Below, piece after piece: positions 62,925 to 64,000 of a stretch of 64,000 nt of DNA (the stretch's first letter is position 1; each line of letters starts with the position of its first letter). Source of the DNA: Tubulanus polymorphus (lineage: Eukaryota > Nemertea > Palaeonemertea > Tubulaniformes > Tubulanidae); contig NC_134025.1 of the NCBI RefSeq assembly GCF_964204645.1, positions 4,345,001 through 4,409,000 of the forward strand, read 5' to 3'. A model generated the notes under the pieces. The model was not told the DNA's origin, did not search any database, and saw only the letters and a program-made list of their open reading frames with translations. Both the position numbers and the translations under genes were made by a program.

Positions 62925-63893
62925 TTGATGATACTGTTAGGAAGCTTTTTGCAGATGGGTACACAAATGCAGAAATGAGGATTGCCATGTTATCTAACTT
63001 CGGAATAACTATTAGGTACGTATATATAAATTCCATGGCCTACATCAAGATGGTCTAAGAATAGATTTTAATTGTCTGCAGCTACGTATGGGCACTGCCA
63101 TTTTTATTCAATATTACTCCTTATAATGATGTGATATAGTAGTTTAGTTCACAAACCGTCTTGTTTATTTTAAACTTTCAGTGAACGCCACCTCAAACGA
63201 CAATTGAATAGGTTAGGTTTGAAAAGAAACAACAATTACGTTCTCAATGACGTAACCGCTGCAGTCGAGGAAAGTAATCCGAATTTTTGAAGTGATGCTT
63301 ATATCTGATAGAAATTGAAAATGTCTTTTGGGTTTAAGATTATGTTCTCTGCATTATTACAGGTTGAGCTTGCTGGCAGCGGATGTTGCATGGGATATCG
63401 TGCTATGTCACAACGTCTCCGTCAACGCTACGGAATAAGAGCCCCTAGGTAAGATGTATGATCGGGTGGCTACCTACACGGTTAATTCCTGACATGATAA
63501 ATGAGGGCGCTAAAGTACCAAAACGCCATAACTAAAAAAACTTAATTTCTCGAAAAATATTTTTTGGCCAAATTGAAGAATTGTCAGTTTTGTTACTCCT
63601 GACAAAAAGAACTTTCGAATCGGCCAGCATATGTATAAATGTGTATTTGATTGATGTAAGACCTTTAAGATGAGATCTGGATCACTTCACTCATGTGTTA
63701 TATGATTGTTTACTTCTAGGTCTCTAGTTTCCAATATCCTTCAGAATTTAGACTTCGAAGGAGTACAGAATAGGACCCATGGAGTTTTAAGACGACGACG
63801 TTACTTTAACAAGGGTCCCAATTATCTTGTCCATCTCGATGGTTATGACAAGCTCAAGCCTTTTGGTTTCCCGATTCATGGGTGTATAGATGG
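62925..63893 (+). mobile_element. Integrase-like (DDE) transposase gene, 5' part, intron-containing
   Basis: Recognisable exons: 62925-63015 (VRKLFADGYTNAEMR, a helix-turn-helix-like start), about 63182-63272, about 63363-63450 (LAGSGCCMGYRAMSQRLRQ), and 63720-63893 (RRRRYFNKGPNYLVHLDGYD and FGFPIHGCIDG). The last exon starts the integrase-like catalytic core; the Asp in HLDGYD is the likely first catalytic acid. Its end, GATGG at a GTAAAC donor, implies continuation beyond the window. The family is the intron-bearing eukaryotic integrase-core proteins common in aquatic invertebrates and fish genomes. The junction between the second and third exons needs a weak donor (GCA then GTCGAG), so it may be decayed. 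It could be an autonomous element, a domesticated gene or a relic. Confidence 0.6.
63495..63625. repeat. Diverged relic related to the 144-bp minisatellite
   Basis: Begins ATAAATGAGGGCGCTAAAGT and continues CCAAAACGCC, a run of A, a TTTCTCGAAAA-like block, TTTTTTGGCC and AAAAAGAACTTTCG. This parallels, in the same order, the lead-in and first unit of the minisatellite at 61564-61700. A single degraded copy, lying in an intron of the integrase-like gene. Confidence 0.6.
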
Positions 63894-64000
63894 GTAAACA
63901 TAATATATAATTGATATATCCTAAAAGATATTATTTCCACCTATCAACAGCAGTTGCTATAAGTTCAGAATTTGGTTTGTCGAACATGTTCATAAACACA

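Noticed and set aside
61514-62928. Long open frames on both strands over the minisatellite, as a repetitive protein gene
   Set aside because: Frames exist on both strands only because the 144-bp period is divisible by three and the unit is palindromic. There is no signal peptide, no plausible start region and no splice structure.
1-64000. tRNA, rRNA or other structured RNA genes
   Set aside because: No cloverleaf-like or ribosomal sequence was recognised by eye. A covariance-model scan would be decisive and could not be run.

Overview
This window is eukaryotic nuclear DNA from an invertebrate animal. It is AT-rich, with genes split into many short exons by GT-AG introns, abundant foldback elements and animal-specific protein families. 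The best guess is a lophotrochozoan, probably a mollusc or close relative. The reason is a receptor of the LDLa/LRR/7TM class (typified by the snail receptor GRL101), next to lophotrochozoan-style peptide-receptor GPCRs. No host species can be named from the sequence alone. All exon models were built by hand from open frames, splice consensus and phase matching; four of them sum to an exact multiple of three across all exons.

Layout, left to right. (1) 2605-10006 (+): a CNGA-type cyclic-nucleotide-gated channel alpha subunit of about 1,100 aa in 21 coding exons. Its pore is encoded by two adjacent, equal-length, apparently mutually exclusive exons, one with a GET selectivity filter and one with GGT. 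(2) 10190-20600 (+): a tandem array of four about 2.9-kb units. Each carries a four-exon gene for a small secreted Cys-rich plus MAM-domain protein. Copies 2 and 3 are nearly identical and copy 4 appears frameshifted. The spacers carry a foldback element. (3) 21395-33237 (+): a 30-exon, about 2,801-aa chimeric adhesion-type receptor: CUB-like modules, LDLa, EGF, discoidin-like, CUB, C-type lectin, LDLa array, leucine-rich repeats, 7TM, and a tail resembling part of a degenerate kinase domain. (4) 33757-36970 (-): three rhodopsin-like peptide-receptor GPCR pieces, of which only the middle one is complete. (5) 38020-43077 (+): GMPPA, the regulatory subunit of GDP-mannose pyrophosphorylase, 422 aa in 10 exons. 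(6) 59351-47954 (-): a SOCS6/SOCS7-type adaptor of 1,765 aa with a giant single-exon N-terminal region. (7) 61564-62741: a 144-bp-unit palindrome-rich minisatellite, followed by an intron-bearing integrase-like transposase gene (62925 to beyond 63893) and a diverged relic of the minisatellite inside one of its introns.

The genes do not form an operon or pathway; this is ordinary animal gene order. The common thread is signalling (ion channel, receptors, SOCS adaptor). The strongest candidate for something undescribed is the paired pore exons of the CNG channel, which would switch the ion-selectivity residue by alternative splicing. Second is the modular architecture of the giant receptor with its kinase-like tail.
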